Below are positions 37,045 to 46,259 of a DNA stretch of 64,000 nt, one piece after another. The DNA comes from JBEDUK01 sp963781595 (GTDB taxonomy: Bacteria > Actinomycetota > UBA4738): contig CAWAGG010000006.1 in the NCBI GenBank assembly GCA_963781595.1, positions 124,001-188,000 of the forward strand, given 5' to 3'. The notes beneath the pieces were generated by a model. It saw nothing but the letters and a program-made list of their open reading frames with translations, ran no database searches and had not been told where the DNA came from. The position numbers and the translations under genes were made by a program. Numbering within the stretch: the stretch's first letter is position 1; the number at the start of each line of letters is the position of its first letter.

Positions 37045-38463
37045 TCAGGCGCCGGGTCCGGCTTGCGCCTGGACGGCTGCAGCGACGAGCGGCGCGACAC
37101 GCCGGTCGAACACCGACGGGACGATGTATTCCTCGGAAAGTTCGGCGTCGCCGACCACGCCGGCGATCGCTTCGGCCGCTCCGACCTTCATCTCCTCGGT
37201 CACATTCCGAGCGCGGGAGTCCAACAAACCGCGGAACACGCCGGGGAACGCGAGCACGTTGTTGATCTGGTTCGGGTAGTCGCTCCGGCCCGTCGCGACC
37301 ACGCGGACGTTCGGGGGAACCTCCTCAGGCATGATCTCCGGCGTCGGGTTCGACAGGGCGAACAGGATCGCGTCGTCTGCCATGGTCGCGAGCTGCTCCG
37401 TCCTGATGAGCCCCGGCCCCGAGACGCCGATGAACACGTCGGCGCCTTTCAGCGCCTCGTCGATCCCGCCGGCGACGCGATCGCGGTTGGAGTGCTTCGC
37501 GACCCAGCGCTTCCAGGGGTTCGTCCCCTCCGCGGTCCGCATCGGCGAGAGGATCCCCCGCCGGTCGACCGCTATCACGTCGCCGATCCCGACATGGAGC
37601 AGGAGCTTGATGCACGCCACGCCCGCCGCACCGACGCCCATGACCGCTACGCGCATCTGGTCGATCGGCTTGCCGATCGCCCGGGAGGCGTTCATGAGCG
37701 CGGCCAGGACCACGATCGCGGTCCCGTGCTGGTCGTCATGGAACACCGGGATGTCCAGTTCGCCTGCCAGCCGTCCTTCGACCTCGAAGCAGACCGGCGC
37801 GGCGATGTCCTCCAGGTTGATCCCGCCGAACCCGGGCGCGATCGCGCGGCCGACCTCCACGATCCGTTCGGCGCGGGCGTGCCAGTCGCCTCCGCCCGTC
37901 CGGATGCAGAGCGGATAGGCGTCGACGCCGCCGAACTCCTTGAACAGCATCGCCTTGCCCTCCATGACCGGCATCGCGGCCTCCGGCCCGATGTTCCCGA
38001 GGCCCAGCACGGCGGTGCCGTCGGAGAGGACCGCGACGGAGTTTCCCTTGATCGTGAGGTCCCATGCGCGCTCGGGGTCGGCGGCGATCGCGCTCGAGAC
38101 GCGGGCGACGCCCGGCGTGTACGCCATCGAGAGGTCGTCGCGGGTCTTCACGGGGAACTTCGGCACGACGGCGATCTTGCCGCCGCGGTGCAGGTCGAAG
38201 GTCCGGTCCGTGACCTCGCGGACCTCGATGCCCTCGACCGCCCGGATCGATTCGACGATCTGCTGGCCGTGCGCTTCGTCCCGGCACTTGACCGTGACGT
38301 CGCGGACCAGGACGTCGCCGCGGTGTTCGACCAGGTCGATCGCGCCGATGTCGCCGCCGGCCTCGCCGATCGCGGTCGTGAGCGCGCCGAGCCGTCCGGG
38401 CGTGTTCCGGATGTTCACCCGGATCGAGAGCGTGTAACCCGCGGAGGGCGCGACCTGTGCCAC
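37045..38463 (-). CDS. NAD-dependent malic enzyme with N-terminal ACT domain
   Basis: 472 residues. Residues about 10-85 form an ACT domain (LSIRVNIRNTPGRLGALTTAIGEAGGDIGAID), which binds amino acids. The rest is malic enzyme, which decarboxylates malate to pyruvate: YTPGVARVS, KGNSVAVLSDGTAVLGLGNIGP with the catalytic Lys, FHDDQHGTA for metal binding, and the NAD motif VMGVGAAGVAC. It starts 14 bases after cimA and so is probably the last gene of the branched-chain operon, supplying pyruvate for acetolactate and citramalate. The ACT domain suggests amino-acid feedback. Confidence 0.9.
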   Translation of the reverse strand: MAQVAPSAGYTLSIRVNIRNTPGRLGALTTAIGEAGGDIGAIDLVEHRGDVLVRDVTVKCRDEAHGQQIVESIRAVEGIEVREVTDRTFDLHRGGKIAVVPKFPVKTRDDLSMAYTPGVARVSSAIAADPERAWDLTIKGNSVAVLSDGTAVLGLGNIGPEAAMPVMEGKAMLFKEFGGVDAYPLCIRTGGGDWHARAERIVEVGRAIAPGFGGINLEDIAAPVCFEVEGRLAGELDIPVFHDDQHGTAIVVLAALMNASRAIGKPIDQMRVAVMGVGAAGVACIKLLLHVGIGDVIAVDRRGILSPMRTAEGTNPWKRWVAKHSNRDRVAGGIDEALKGADVFIGVSGPGLIRTEQLATMADDAILFALSNPTPEIMPEEVPPNVRVVATGRSDYPNQINNVLAFPGVFRGLLDSRARNVTEEMKVGAAEAIAGVVGDAELSEEYIVPSVFDRRVAPLVAAAVQAQAGPGA

Positions 38464-38477
38464 CGAGACCCCCGCTC

Positions 38478-40088
38478 CTACGCTTCCCGGGCCGCGCGCG
38501 CATCACGCGGGTGCAGCAGGCCGAACAGCATGCTGTCGACGAGCGCCTCCCACGAGGCCTCGATGATGTTGTCGGACACGCCGACGGTGGTCCACTCCTT
38601 CTCGCCGTCGCTCGTGTCGATCAGCACGCGGACGATCGCCCCGGTGCCCGGCTGCTCGTCGAGCACGCGCACGCGGTAGTCGGTCAGGACCATGTCGGAG
38701 AGCTGCGGGTAGATCCGCCCGAGCGCCTGCCGCAGCGCGTTGTCCAGGGCGCCGACCGGCCCGTGGCCCTCCGCGGTCGCGATGTGCCGTTCGTCGCCGG
38801 CCCGGACCTTCACGGTCGCCTCGGCGAGCGCGCCCTCCTGTCCCTCGCGGTGGTCGATCGACACGCGGTAGGACTCGACCTCGAAGAACGGCTGGCGCCA
38901 TCCGTTCGACCGGCGCATCAGCAGCTCGAGCGACGCGTCGGCGACCTCGAACGTGTACCCGTGCGCCTCCTTGTCCTTCAGCACCGGGACGAGCCGCGCC
39001 AGTTCGGTGTCCGGGAGGTCCAGTCCGAACTCCTCCGCCTTCATCGCCAGCGTCGAACGCCCGCCCAGGTCGGAGGCGACGACGCCTCGGTGGTTCCCGA
39101 CCGTCTCAGGCGGCACGTGCTCGTAGGCATCGGCGCGCCGCGCCAGCCCGGACGTGTGCAGGCCCGCCTTGTGCGTGAACGCGAACCGCCCGACGTACGG
39201 CTGGTGCGCGTCCGGCACGATGTTCGCGACCTCGGCGACGTAGTGCGACAGCTCGGTGAGGCGCGGCGTAGACGTCTCTGGCAGCCCGGGGGCGCCCAGC
39301 TTCAGCGCCAGGTTCGCCGCGATCACCCCGATGTCCGCGTTCCCGCAGCGTTCGCCGTAGCCGTTCACGGTGCCCTGGATCTGCACGGCGCCGGCGGAGA
39401 GCGCGACCAGCGAGTTCGCGACCGCGCAGCCGGCGTCGTCGTGGAAGTGCACGCCGAGCGCGCCCTCGGGCAGACGCCCCCGGACATCGCCCAGGACCCG
39501 CAGCGCGTCGTTCGGGAGCGTCCCGCCGTTCGTGTCGCACAGGACCACGCGCTCCGCGCCGGCCTCCGCCGCGGCCTCGATGACCGCGACGGCGAACGCC
39601 GGGTCGCTCGCGTACCCGTCGAAGAAGTGTTCGGCGTCGAAGAACACCCGTCGGCCGTGGCCGACGAGGAAGCGGATCGAGTCCGCGACCATGGCGACGC
39701 CCTCCGCCAGGTCCGTCCGCAGCGCGTCCGTGACGTGCACGTCCCAGGACTTGCCGACGAGGCAGACGACGTCGGTACCCGCGTCCAGCAGGTCGCGCAG
39801 GGTGCTCGAGTCCTCCGCGCGCTCGCCCGCGCGCCGGGTCATGCCGAACGCGGACAGCGTCGCGTTCGTCAGCCGTTCGCGCGCCGCGATCCGGAAGAAC
39901 TCGGTGTCGCGTGGGTTCGCGCCCGGCCAGCCTCCTTCGACGAAGGGGAACCCGAGCGAGTCGAGCTTGTGCAGTATCCGGAGGCGGTCCTCGATCGAGT
40001 ACGAGAGCCCGGCGCGCTGCGCGCCGTCTCTGAGCGTCGTGTCGTACAGCTCGGGACGCGGACGCGCCGTCGACGTGGGTTCAGCCAT
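38478..40088 (-). CDS. cimA: Citramalate synthase (CimA)
   Basis: 536 residues. Condenses pyruvate with acetyl-CoA to (R)-citramalate, a threonine-independent route to 2-oxobutyrate and isoleucine. It has the HMGL-like barrel motif LYDTTLRDGAQRAGLSYS, the metal-binding HFHDDAGCAVANS and NGYGERCGNAD, and a C-terminal regulatory LeuA dimer domain with DYRVRVLDEQPGTGAIVRVLI. GxRxGL and FVEGGWPGANPRDTEFF are diagnostic for CimA against LeuA. It overlaps the leuB end by 8 bases. Both LeuA and CimA are therefore in one operon. Confidence 0.92.
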   Translation of the reverse strand: MAEPTSTARPRPELYDTTLRDGAQRAGLSYSIEDRLRILHKLDSLGFPFVEGGWPGANPRDTEFFRIAARERLTNATLSAFGMTRRAGERAEDSSTLRDLLDAGTDVVCLVGKSWDVHVTDALRTDLAEGVAMVADSIRFLVGHGRRVFFDAEHFFDGYASDPAFAVAVIEAAAEAGAERVVLCDTNGGTLPNDALRVLGDVRGRLPEGALGVHFHDDAGCAVANSLVALSAGAVQIQGTVNGYGERCGNADIGVIAANLALKLGAPGLPETSTPRLTELSHYVAEVANIVPDAHQPYVGRFAFTHKAGLHTSGLARRADAYEHVPPETVGNHRGVVASDLGGRSTLAMKAEEFGLDLPDTELARLVPVLKDKEAHGYTFEVADASLELLMRRSNGWRQPFFEVESYRVSIDHREGQEGALAEATVKVRAGDERHIATAEGHGPVGALDNALRQALGRIYPQLSDMVLTDYRVRVLDEQPGTGAIVRVLIDTSDGEKEWTTVGVSDNIIEASWEALVDSMLFGLLHPRDARAAREA

Positions 40089-41205
40089 GGGTCACCGCCT
40101 CGGCGACCATCTCGCCGACCTCTGCCGTCGAGAAGCCCATCTCACCCGCGCGCATCGAGCGCATCTTCGGCACGACCAGGCGGATCGCCGCGTCCACGCG
40201 CCGGGCTCCCTCGACCTCGCCGAGCGCGTCCAGCATCAGCCCGGCCGCGGCGATCGCGGCGATCGGGTTGATCGTCCCCTTGCCCGTGTGGTCCGGGGCG
40301 GTCCCGCCGATCGGTTCGAACATCGACACGCCACCCGGCGCCGGGTTCAGGTTCGCGCCCGCGGCCACGCCCATGCCGCCCTGGATCGTCGCGGCGAGAT
40401 CCGTGAGGATGTCGCCGAACATGTTGTCGGTGACGACCACGTCGAACCGCCCCGGGTCCTCGATCAGGTAGATGCACGCGGCGTCCACGTGGACGTACGC
40501 GGTCGTCACGGAAGGGAACCCAGTCGCGACCTCCGCGAACGCTCGCTTCCACAGGTCGCCAGAGAAATTCAGCACATTGATCTTGTGCGCGAGCGTCACG
40601 TGCCCGCGCCGATCGGGCCGCGACGCCAGCTCGAACGCGAACCGCAGGCAGCGTTCGACCCCGCGGCGCGTGTTCACGCTGTCCTGGAGCGCAACCTCGT
40701 CGGGCGTGCCCTTCCGCAGGAACCCACCCGTCCCCGCGTAGAGCCCCTCGGAGTTCTCGCGGACGAACACCATGTCGACGTCGTCAGGCGCGAGGCCCGC
40801 GACCGGAGACGTGACGCCCGGGTACAGGCGGGTCGGCCGCAGGTTCACGTACTCATCCAGCTCGAACCGGATCCGCAGGAGCAGGTCGCGCTCCAGGACG
40901 CCCGGCGGAACGTCGGGATGTCCCACGGCGCCGAGCAGGATCGCGTCCAGGCCGTGCATCTCGTCCAGCACCGCGTCGGGGAGCGTCTCGCCGGTCCGCA
41001 GGTAGCGCTCCCCCCCCAGGTCGTGGACGAGGTACTCGAGGTCGAACCCGCACGCCTCGGCCGTCGCATCCAGGACGCGCCGCGCCTCATGGACGACCTC
41101 GGGGCCGGTGCCGTCGCCGGGGATCACGCCGATCCAGTAGGAGCGCTCGGTGTCCTCGGCGAACCGCGGCGCCGTCGCCGTATCGGTGGCGAGCTCGGCG
41201 CTCAT
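40081..41205 (-). CDS. leuB: 3-isopropylmalate dehydrogenase (LeuB)
   Basis: 374 residues. Oxidative decarboxylation of 3-isopropylmalate in leucine synthesis; with CimA present it may also act on methylmalate. Motifs: GVIPGDGTGPEV, LLRIRFELDEYVNLRPTRLYPG with substrate Arg residues, VRENSEGLYAGTGG, the Tyr/Lys region, DNMFGDILTDLAA with metal-ligand Asp residues, and GTAPDHTGKGTINPIA for NAD. The ATG at 41205 shares one base with the leuD stop (TGATG). A short Thr/Ala extension precedes the core. Confidence 0.92.
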   Translation of the reverse strand: MSAELATDTATAPRFAEDTERSYWIGVIPGDGTGPEVVHEARRVLDATAEACGFDLEYLVHDLGGERYLRTGETLPDAVLDEMHGLDAILLGAVGHPDVPPGVLERDLLLRIRFELDEYVNLRPTRLYPGVTSPVAGLAPDDVDMVFVRENSEGLYAGTGGFLRKGTPDEVALQDSVNTRRGVERCLRFAFELASRPDRRGHVTLAHKINVLNFSGDLWKRAFAEVATGFPSVTTAYVHVDAACIYLIEDPGRFDVVVTDNMFGDILTDLAATIQGGMGVAAGANLNPAPGGVSMFEPIGGTAPDHTGKGTINPIAAIAAAGLMLDALGEVEGARRVDAAIRLVVPKMRSMRAGEMGFSTAEVGEMVAEAVTHG

Positions 41206-41774
41206 CAGTCGAGCCGCCAGTCGGCCTGCGTGGGTTCGTCCTTCGACACCCCGACCGCGACCTCGACCCCGCCATCCTTGTTCAACGAACGTGCGACCCA
41301 CGGCATCAGGCCGCCGGCGTCCAGGATCTCCTGCATGAACGGAGGGAGCGGCGTCGCGCTGAACGCACGACCCTTCGTCACGTTCTCGACCGTGCCGGCG
41401 TCCAGGTTCACGCGGAACACGTCCCCCGTCTCCGCGCCCTCGGTCACGCCCGGGCACTCGACGATCGGGAGCCCGACGTTGATCGCGTTCCGGAAGAAGA
41501 TCCGCGCGAACGACTCCGCCACGATCACGGAGATCCCGCTCCCCTTGATCGCGATCGGCGCGTGTTCGCGGGACGAGCCGCTGCCGAAGTTCCGTCCGCC
41601 GACCATCACGTCGCCGAGTTCGACGCGTTCGACGAACCCGGCATCGATGTCCTCCATGCAGTTCCTCGCCAGCTCCTCCGGCTCGGTGGAGGTGAGGTAC
41701 CGCGCCGGGATGATCACGTCGGTGTCGACGTTGTCGCCGTATACGTGCGCCGGAGCCTGGATCACGCCGGCCAT
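41205..41774 (-). CDS. leuD: 3-isopropylmalate dehydratase small subunit (LeuD)
   Basis: 189 residues. Small subunit of isopropylmalate isomerase. The family motifs YGDNVDTDVIIPARYL and VGGRNFGSGSSREHAPIAIKGSG bind substrate, and FFRNAINVGLPIVE follows. I chose the ATG at 41774, one base after the leuC stop, because it opens the conserved region. With the large subunit it isomerises 2- to 3-isopropylmalate and may also act on citramalate. Length is within the usual range for the archaeal/actinobacterial type. Confidence 0.93.
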   Translation of the reverse strand: MAGVIQAPAHVYGDNVDTDVIIPARYLTSTEPEELARNCMEDIDAGFVERVELGDVMVGGRNFGSGSSREHAPIAIKGSGISVIVAESFARIFFRNAINVGLPIVECPGVTEGAETGDVFRVNLDAGTVENVTKGRAFSATPLPPFMQEILDAGGLMPWVARSLNKDGGVEVAVGVSKDEPTQADWRLD

Positions 41775-41775
41775 C

Positions 41776-43137
41776 TCAAGCGTCACCCTTCCGCACGCCT
41801 GCACCCACGAGCGGCGCCCCAGGGCCGGCGCTCATCAGCGCCATGTCCGGCGGCTCGACGCCCACCTCGTCCGGGTGCGCGAGGTGACCCATCACGGCGG
41901 TTGCGGCCGCGACGGCAGGGTTCACCAGGTAGACCTTCGCCTCGCGGTGGCCCATGCGCCCGACGTAGTTCCGGTTCGACGTCGACACGCAGACCTCCCC
42001 GGGCCCGAGCACGCCCATGTGCCCGCCGAGGCAGGCGCCGCACGTCGGCGTCGACACGGTGGCACCCGCCTGCGCGAACACGTCCAGCAGACCCTCGGCG
42101 TTCGCCTGCAGCCAGATCTCCTGCGTCGCCGGGATCACCATCAGCCGAACACGCGGGTCTGCCCGGCGGCCTCGCAGGATGTGCGCCGCGATCCGGAGGT
42201 CCTCGATCTTCGCGTTCGTACACGAGCCGATGAAGACCTGGTCGACGGCGACCTTCTCGGCCGTGCTGACCGGTTCCGCCATCGACGGCAGCGACGGGAG
42301 CGAGACCTGCGGCTCCAGCGCCGAGACGTCGAACGTGTGCTCCGCGACGTAGGTCGCATCGGAGTCGGACGCGTAGACGTCGAACGGCGTGTGCCGGCCC
42401 GTCGCCTCCTGCCGCGCCCGGACGTACCCGAGCGTCACCTCGTCCGGCGGCACGATGCCGGACTTCGCGCCGGCCTCGATCGCCATGTTCGCCAGCGTGA
42501 ACCGCGAGTCCTGCGAGAGGTAGGCCAGGGCAGGGCCCGTGTGCTCCATCGCCTGATACGCGCACCCGTCGTCGCCCAGACGCCCGATCACCGCCAGGAT
42601 CAAGTCCTTGCCGATCACCCACGGGCCGGGCCGGCCCTCGTACACGAGCTTCACCGACTCCGGGACCCGGAGCCAGATCTTGCCCGTCGCGAGGACCGCG
42701 GCCAGGTCGGTGGAGCCGACGCCGGTCGAGAACGCGCCGATCGCGCCGTAGGTGCACGAGTGCGAATCCGCCCCGATGATCACCATCCCAGGCAGCGCCA
42801 GCGCCTGCTCTGGTAGCAGGATGTGCTCGATCCCGCCGCGGCCCAATTCGAAGAAATGCTCGATGCCTTGCTGCCGCGCGAACTCCCGCATCGTCATGCC
42901 GAGCTTCGCCGACGCGATGTCCTTCGCCGGAACGAAATGCGACGGCACCAGCGCGACCTTCGACGGGTCCCACACGTCGTCGATGCCCAGCTCCTTGAAC
43001 CGCGCGATCGCGACCGGCGCGGTGACGTCGTTGCCCATCGCCAGGTCGACGTCGGCCATGATCAGCTCGCCGGGCCCGACCCGGTCGACACCGGCTGCCC
43101 GCGCGAGGATCTTCTCCGTGATCGTGCTGCCGGCCAT
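41776..43137 (-). CDS. leuC: 3-isopropylmalate dehydratase large subunit (LeuC)
   Basis: 453 residues. [4Fe-4S] aconitase-family subunit. Cluster cysteines are visible in IGSCTNAKIEDL and in CGACLGGHMG, with GADSHSCTYGAIGAFSTGVGSTDLA and the DHFVPAKD-like SHFVPAKD near the N-terminus. SNRNYVGRMGHREAKVYLVNPAVAAATA near the end binds substrate. The sequence is of the shorter homoaconitase/IPMI type found in thermophiles, archaea and high-GC bacteria. It starts at the base after the leuA stop. Confidence 0.94.
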   Translation of the reverse strand: MAGSTITEKILARAAGVDRVGPGELIMADVDLAMGNDVTAPVAIARFKELGIDDVWDPSKVALVPSHFVPAKDIASAKLGMTMREFARQQGIEHFFELGRGGIEHILLPEQALALPGMVIIGADSHSCTYGAIGAFSTGVGSTDLAAVLATGKIWLRVPESVKLVYEGRPGPWVIGKDLILAVIGRLGDDGCAYQAMEHTGPALAYLSQDSRFTLANMAIEAGAKSGIVPPDEVTLGYVRARQEATGRHTPFDVYASDSDATYVAEHTFDVSALEPQVSLPSLPSMAEPVSTAEKVAVDQVFIGSCTNAKIEDLRIAAHILRGRRADPRVRLMVIPATQEIWLQANAEGLLDVFAQAGATVSTPTCGACLGGHMGVLGPGEVCVSTSNRNYVGRMGHREAKVYLVNPAVAAATAVMGHLAHPDEVGVEPPDMALMSAGPGAPLVGAGVRKGDA

Positions 43138-44691
43138 CTACTCCGCTCCCTCGCCGGGCGACCCTGCGCCGACGCGGACCGCCCGGTTGATCGCGGCGAG
43201 GTACGCGCGGGCGCTCGCCTCGACGACGTCCGCCGACACGCCGCGTCCCGTCACCAGGCGGCCGTCGACGTCCAGCTGGACGACCACGTCTCCGAGCGCG
43301 TCGGATCCACCGGTCACGGCGCTCACGTTGAACGACACGAGACGGGACTCCACGCCGGTCGCGCGGACGATCGCGCCGTACGCGGCGTCGATCATCCCGT
43401 CACCCATCGCGGAGTCCTCGACGACCTCGCCGTCGCGCCGGAGCCGGACCGTCGCGGTCGGCGCCAGATGCGTCCCGCCGGCGACGGCCAGCGACTCCAT
43501 CGTGTAGGCGCTCGCGTCCTCGGACGCGCCGAGCTCCTCGGACACGATCGCCTCGAGGTCGGCATCCGTGAGCGAGATCTTCCGGTCGGCCAGCTCCTTG
43601 AAGCGCGCGAACGCCCGGTTCAACGCCTCGGGCTCCAGCTTCGCCAGACCCAGCTTCGCCAGCGCGTCGGCGAACGCGTGCCGCCCCGAGTGCTTCCCGA
43701 GGACGATCTTCGAGCCCTCGTAGCCGATCTCGGTCGGGTCCATGATCTCGTACGTCGCGCGGTTCGAGAGCACGCCGTGCTGGTGGATCCCGCTCTCGTG
43801 CGCGAACGCGTTCGCGCCGACGACGGCCTTGTTAGGCTGGACCGGGTAGCCGGTCAGCATCGACACGAGCCGGGAGGTCCGCGCGATCTCCTTCACGGCG
43901 AGCCCGTGCGAGAGCCCGGTCGCCTCGCCGCGGGTCGACACGATCATCGCGATCTCCTCGAGCGAACAGTTCCCCGCGCGCTCGCCGATGCCGTTGACCG
44001 CCACCTCCACCTGCCGGGCGCCCGCGACCACGCCGGCGAACGAGTTGGCCACGGCCAGCCCGAGGTCGTTGTGGCAATGCGTCGACACGACCACGTCGGG
44101 GCCGACCAGCTCGACGACCTGAGCGACCAATTCACCGAATTCCTGCGGGAGGGCGTACCCGACCGTGTCCGGCACGTTGATCGTCGTCGCACCCTCCCCG
44201 ACGGCGACGCGGTACACCTCCATCAGGAACCCGGCCTCGGTGCGCGTCGCGTCCTGTGCGGAGAATTCGACGTCCTCGGTGTAGGAGCGAGCCCGCCGGA
44301 CCGACGACCGCGTCGCCTCCAGCACGTCGCCCTGCGACATCCGCAGCATCGACGACATGTGCACGTCGGACGTCGAGATGAACACGTGCAACCGCGCGAT
44401 CGCAGCGTCGGCGATCGCCTCCCACGCCCGATCGATGTCGCCGTCGTTCGCCCGGCACAGGGCCGCGATCACCGGCCCCTTGACGGTGGACGCGATCCTG
44501 CGGACCGCCTCGAACTCGCCGGACGAGGACGCCGGGAAGCCGGCCTCGACGATGTCCACGCCCAGCCGCGCGAGCTGCTCCGCGATCTCCAGCTTCTCCG
44601 CACCGGACAGTGCGATGCCGGGCGCCTGCTCGCCGTCCCGGAGGGTCGTGTCGAAGAACCGCACCCGCCCGCGTACGCCATCGTCAGCCAT
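43138..44691 (-). CDS. leuA: 2-isopropylmalate synthase (LeuA)
   Basis: 517 residues. Condenses 2-oxoisovalerate with acetyl-CoA, committing to leucine. The catalytic barrel has FFDTTLRDGEQAPG, VSTHCHNDLGLAVANS and GIGERAGNCSLEE. ESGIHQHGVL lies in the linker and the C-terminal domain is the leucine-binding regulatory dimer (AYGAIVRATGVESRLVSFNVSAVTGGSDALGDV). The ATG at 44691 has GAGGTGG upstream at good spacing; a GTG at 44700 is an alternative. It overlaps the ilvC stop by 8 bases. Confidence 0.94.
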   Translation of the reverse strand: MADDGVRGRVRFFDTTLRDGEQAPGIALSGAEKLEIAEQLARLGVDIVEAGFPASSSGEFEAVRRIASTVKGPVIAALCRANDGDIDRAWEAIADAAIARLHVFISTSDVHMSSMLRMSQGDVLEATRSSVRRARSYTEDVEFSAQDATRTEAGFLMEVYRVAVGEGATTINVPDTVGYALPQEFGELVAQVVELVGPDVVVSTHCHNDLGLAVANSFAGVVAGARQVEVAVNGIGERAGNCSLEEIAMIVSTRGEATGLSHGLAVKEIARTSRLVSMLTGYPVQPNKAVVGANAFAHESGIHQHGVLSNRATYEIMDPTEIGYEGSKIVLGKHSGRHAFADALAKLGLAKLEPEALNRAFARFKELADRKISLTDADLEAIVSEELGASEDASAYTMESLAVAGGTHLAPTATVRLRRDGEVVEDSAMGDGMIDAAYGAIVRATGVESRLVSFNVSAVTGGSDALGDVVVQLDVDGRLVTGRGVSADVVEASARAYLAAINRAVRVGAGSPGEGAE

Positions 44692-45691
44692 CCTGACCAC
44701 CTCGCTTCAGCCACGGCATCATCGAACGCAACTCGGTCCCGACCGTCTCGAGCTGGGAGTCTCGCGCGGCCGCGCGCATCGCGAGGAAGTTCGGGAACCC
44801 GGCCTTCGCTTCGCCCACCCACTCCGTCGCGAACGCGCCGCTCCGGATCTCGCCGAGGATCCTGCGCATCTCCTCTCGCGTCCGCTCGTCGACGATCCGG
44901 GGCCCCCGCGTGTAATCGCCGTATTCGGCCGTGTCGGAAATCGAGTAGCGCATCCCGGCGAGCCCGCCCTCGTAGATCAGGTCCACGATCAGCTTCATCT
45001 CGTGGAGACATTCGAAATAGGCGATCTCCGGCTGGTACCCGGCCTCGACCAGCGTCTCGAACCCCGCCTGGATCAGCGCCGTGACGCCGCCGCAGAGCAC
45101 CGCCTGTTCGCCGAACAGATCGGTCTCGGTCTCCTCACCGAACGTCGTCTCGATGATGCCAGCGCGCCCGGCGCCGATCCCGCTGGCGTACGCCAGCACC
45201 CGCGGCAAGGCCGTCCCGGTCGCGTCCTGTGCGACCGCGTAGAGCGAAGGCACGCCGATCCCATCGGCGTAGGCGCGGCGAACCAGGTGTCCCGGGCCCT
45301 TCGGCGCGACCATACCGACGTCGACGCCCTCGGGCGGGCGGATCTGCTGGAAGTGGATGTTGAACCCATGCGCGAACATCAGCAGGTCGCCGGCCTTCAG
45401 CTTCGGCTCCACGTCGACGGCGAACGACGCCGCCTGCGCCGTGTCGGGCAGGAGCATCATGACGACCTCCGCGTCGGCCGCAGCGTCGGCGGTCGTCATG
45501 ACCGTCAGTCCGTCCTCCTCGGCCTTCGGCCACGACTTCGAGTCCTCGCGCAGACCGACCCGGACGTCGAAGCCCGAATCCCGGAGGTTCAGCGCGTGTG
45601 CGTGACCCTGACTCCCGTAGCCGAGGATCGCGATCCGCTGGCCCTGCAGCGCCGAGGGATCGACGTCCGCGTCGTAGAGCACGTTCCCCAT
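44684..45691 (-). CDS. ilvC: Ketol-acid reductoisomerase (IlvC)
   Basis: 335 residues, class I. Converts acetolactate to dihydroxyisovalerate with NADPH and Mg2+. Motifs: AILGYGSQGHAHALNLRDSG (Rossmann), HGFNIHFQQIRPPEGVDV, APKGPGHLVR, EETETDLFGEQAVLCGG with metal-ligand Asp and Glu, and YECLHEMKLIVDLIYEGG-like YFECLHE. The ATG at 45691 follows GAGGAAAGGACCGAGGCAC. It lies 40 bases after ilvN and overlaps leuA. Confidence 0.95.
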   Translation of the reverse strand: MGNVLYDADVDPSALQGQRIAILGYGSQGHAHALNLRDSGFDVRVGLREDSKSWPKAEEDGLTVMTTADAAADAEVVMMLLPDTAQAASFAVDVEPKLKAGDLLMFAHGFNIHFQQIRPPEGVDVGMVAPKGPGHLVRRAYADGIGVPSLYAVAQDATGTALPRVLAYASGIGAGRAGIIETTFGEETETDLFGEQAVLCGGVTALIQAGFETLVEAGYQPEIAYFECLHEMKLIVDLIYEGGLAGMRYSISDTAEYGDYTRGPRIVDERTREEMRRILGEIRSGAFATEWVGEAKAGFPNFLAMRAAARDSQLETVGTELRSMMPWLKRGGQDG

Positions 45692-45731
45692 GTGCCTCGG
45701 TCCTTTCCTCGACTCAGGCGTGCGGCGGGCC

Positions 45732-46259
45732 TCAGGCCCCGACCTGCTTGACGCGCCGGAGCCGCCGCTCGCCGATCCCCGTGTCGCCGCGCGACAGCGC
45801 GATCCGCCCGGTCCGGGCCATCTCAACGATCCCGTAGGGTTCGAGCAGCTCGAGCAGGGCTTCGACCTTGTCGGACGGTCCGGTGGTCTCGAGCATCAGC
45901 GCCGAATGCGCCACGTCGATCACGCGTGCGCGGAAGATCTGCGCGATCTCCATCACCTGGTAGCGGTTCTCGGGGGTGGTTCGAACCTTCACCAGCGCCA
46001 GCTCGCGTTCGACGGCGCCCCCGGCCTCCATCTCGACGACCTTCAGGACGTTGACCAGCTTGTGCAGTTGCTTCTCGACCTGCTCCAAGGGCTTGCGCTG
46101 CGCGTCGACGACCATCGTCATGCGCGAGACGCCCGGCTCGTCGGTCGTGCCGACGGCCAGGGACTGGATGTTGAACCCGCGCCGCGCGAAGAGGCCAGCG
46201 ACCCGCGTCAGGACGCCCGGCTGGTCCTCGACCAGCACGGCGATCGTGTGGACGCTCAT
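45732..46259 (-). CDS. ilvN: Acetolactate synthase small (regulatory) subunit (IlvN)
   Basis: 175 residues. ACT-domain subunit that gives valine feedback control to the large subunit. The N-terminal ACT domain reads HTIAVLVEDQPGVLTRVAGLFARRGFNI, followed by LAVGTTDEPGVSRMTMVV, and the C-terminal half is the second regulatory domain. The ATG overlaps the ilvB stop as ATGA, so translation is coupled to the large subunit even though ilvB carries a frameshift in this sequence. Confidence 0.94.
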   Translation of the reverse strand: MSVHTIAVLVEDQPGVLTRVAGLFARRGFNIQSLAVGTTDEPGVSRMTMVVDAQRKPLEQVEKQLHKLVNVLKVVEMEAGGAVERELALVKVRTTPENRYQVMEIAQIFRARVIDVAHSALMLETTGPSDKVEALLELLEPYGIVEMARTGRIALSRGDTGIGERRLRRVKQVGA

